Source: CAZDSS01 sp964508185 (GTDB lineage: Bacteria > Pseudomonadota > Alphaproteobacteria > Sphingomonadales > Govanellaceae). Taken from it: a stretch of DNA of 6,430 bases. The first letter of the stretch is position 1. The number at the start of each line of letters is the position of its first letter. Made by a program: the position numbers and the translations under genes. Below are positions 5,808-6,430 of the stretch, piece by piece. The notes under the pieces were generated by a model. The model saw nothing but the letters and a program-made list of their open reading frames with translations. It searched no databases and was not told the origin of the DNA. The DNA is taken from the NCBI GenBank assembly GCA_964508185.1, contig CAZDSS010000131.1, positions 1-6,430 on the forward strand, written 5' to 3'.

Positions 5808-6430
5808 ATGACCGTACTTGACACTGCGATCGACAGCCGGAGCGCCGCTTTCGCCGAGAATGCGGCGCATATGGAAGAACTCGTCAGCGACCTTCGGCAG
5901 AAAGTGGCGGCGGTGAAGGAGGGCGGCGGCGCAAAGGCGCGGGAGCGGCATCTCTCGCGCGGCAAGCTTCTGCCCCGGGACCGGGTGCGGGCGCTCCTTG
6001 ATCCCGGAACGCCCTTCCTCGAACTCTCCCAGCTCGCGGCCCACGGCGTCTATGACGAGGACATCCCGTCGGCCGGCATCATCACCGGCATCGGGCGCGT
6101 TGCCGGGCAGGAATGCGTCATCGTCTGCAACGACGCCACGGTGAAGGGCGGGACCTATTATCCGCTCACCGTCAAGAAGCATCTCCGCGCCCAGGAGATC
6201 GCGCGGGAGAACCGGCTGCCTTGCATCTATCTGGTGGATTCGGGCGGCGCCAATCTTCCGAACCAGGACGAGGTGTTCCCCGACCGCGACCATTTCGGCC
6301 GCATCTTCTACAACCAGGCGACCATGTCGGCGGCGGGAATCCCGCAGATCGCGGTGGTGATGGGGTCCTGCACGGCGGGCGGCGCCTATGTGCCGGCGAT
6401 GGCGGACGAGAGCATCATCGTGCGCAACCA
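5808..6430 (+). CDS. mccB: Carboxyltransferase subunit, probably methylcrotonyl-CoA carboxylase beta; 3' end cut by window edge
   Basis: The first 207 codons of an acyl-CoA carboxylase carboxyltransferase (family length about 535). The beta subunit transfers CO2 from the biotin of the alpha subunit to 3-methylcrotonyl-CoA, giving 3-methylglutaconyl-CoA in leucine and isovalerate breakdown. Visible blocks are RGKLLPRDRVRALLDPGTPF (51-70), LELSQLAAHGVYDEDIPSAG (71-90), IITGIGRVAG (91-100), NDATVKGGTYYPLTVKKHL (108-126), YLVDSGGANLPNQDEVFPDR (141-160), FGRIFYNQATMSAAGIPQIA (163-182) and VVMGSCTAGGAYVPAMADE (183-201). The YYPLTVKKHLRAQEIA, SGGANLPNQDEVFPDRDHFG and IFYNQA features match methylcrotonyl-CoA carboxylase beta better than propionyl-CoA carboxylase beta, as I recall them; geranyl-CoA carboxylase is the closest alternative. 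The ATG at 5808 follows AGGGGG by 4 bases. It is divergent from the LysR gene and probably heads an operon that continues beyond the window, where the biotin-carrying alpha subunit would be expected. Confidence 0.88.
   Translation, partial: MTVLDTAIDSRSAAFAENAAHMEELVSDLRQKVAAVKEGGGAKARERHLSRGKLLPRDRVRALLDPGTPFLELSQLAAHGVYDEDIPSAGIITGIGRVAGQECVIVCNDATVKGGTYYPLTVKKHLRAQEIARENRLPCIYLVDSGGANLPNQDEVFPDRDHFGRIFYNQATMSAAGIPQIAVVMGSCTAGGAYVPAMADESIIVRN

Noticed and set aside
5754..6293. A 179-codon minus-strand frame opposite the carboxyltransferase gene
   Set aside because: The plus-strand frame carries unmistakable carboxyltransferase motifs through this stretch; the opposite frame is a by-product.

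Overview
The window reads as ordinary, GC-rich bacterial chromosome, most probably from an alphaproteobacterium. The main reason is the block bolA / J-domain gene / cobS / cobT, a gene order I recall as common in that class, with CobS and CobT of the aerobic (oxygen-dependent) cobalamin pathway. The genus cannot be told from the sequence. The genes are tightly packed, nothing looks foreign, and no gene-free stretch exceeds about 120 bases. I found no RNA gene, CRISPR array, insertion sequence or phage gene.

Left part (1-2861, minus strand): a likely three-gene operon runs leftward in the order J-domain protein, cobS, cobT. CobS (AAA+ ATPase) and CobT are the two small subunits of the CobNST cobaltochelatase, which inserts cobalt into hydrogenobyrinate a,c-diamide. 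cobS is interrupted by 17 N bases (1567-1583), an assembly gap that splits its reading frame artificially. cobT runs off the left edge after 392 codons, just before its expected VWA metal-binding domain.

Middle (2862-4137): bolA is transcribed rightward from a 120-base divergent region shared with the J-domain gene. This region carries an exact TATAAT, a direct repeat and a small dyad. bolA ends 4 bases from the stop codon of a convergent AEC-family (auxin efflux carrier-like) membrane permease.

Right part (4138-6430): a 90-base divergent region separates the permease from a GNAT acetyltransferase gene. The 3' end of that gene overlaps a convergent LysR-type regulator gene by 8 bases. The LysR gene is divergent from the start of a carboxyltransferase gene that matches the beta subunit of methylcrotonyl-CoA carboxylase (leucine/isovalerate breakdown). 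This gene is cut by the right edge after 207 codons. The arrangement suggests, but does not prove, that the LysR protein controls the carboxylase gene and whatever follows it.

I see no convincing sign of a previously undescribed system. The points most worth a second look are the J-domain/cobaltochelatase linkage, the two divergent control regions, and the cobS assembly gap.
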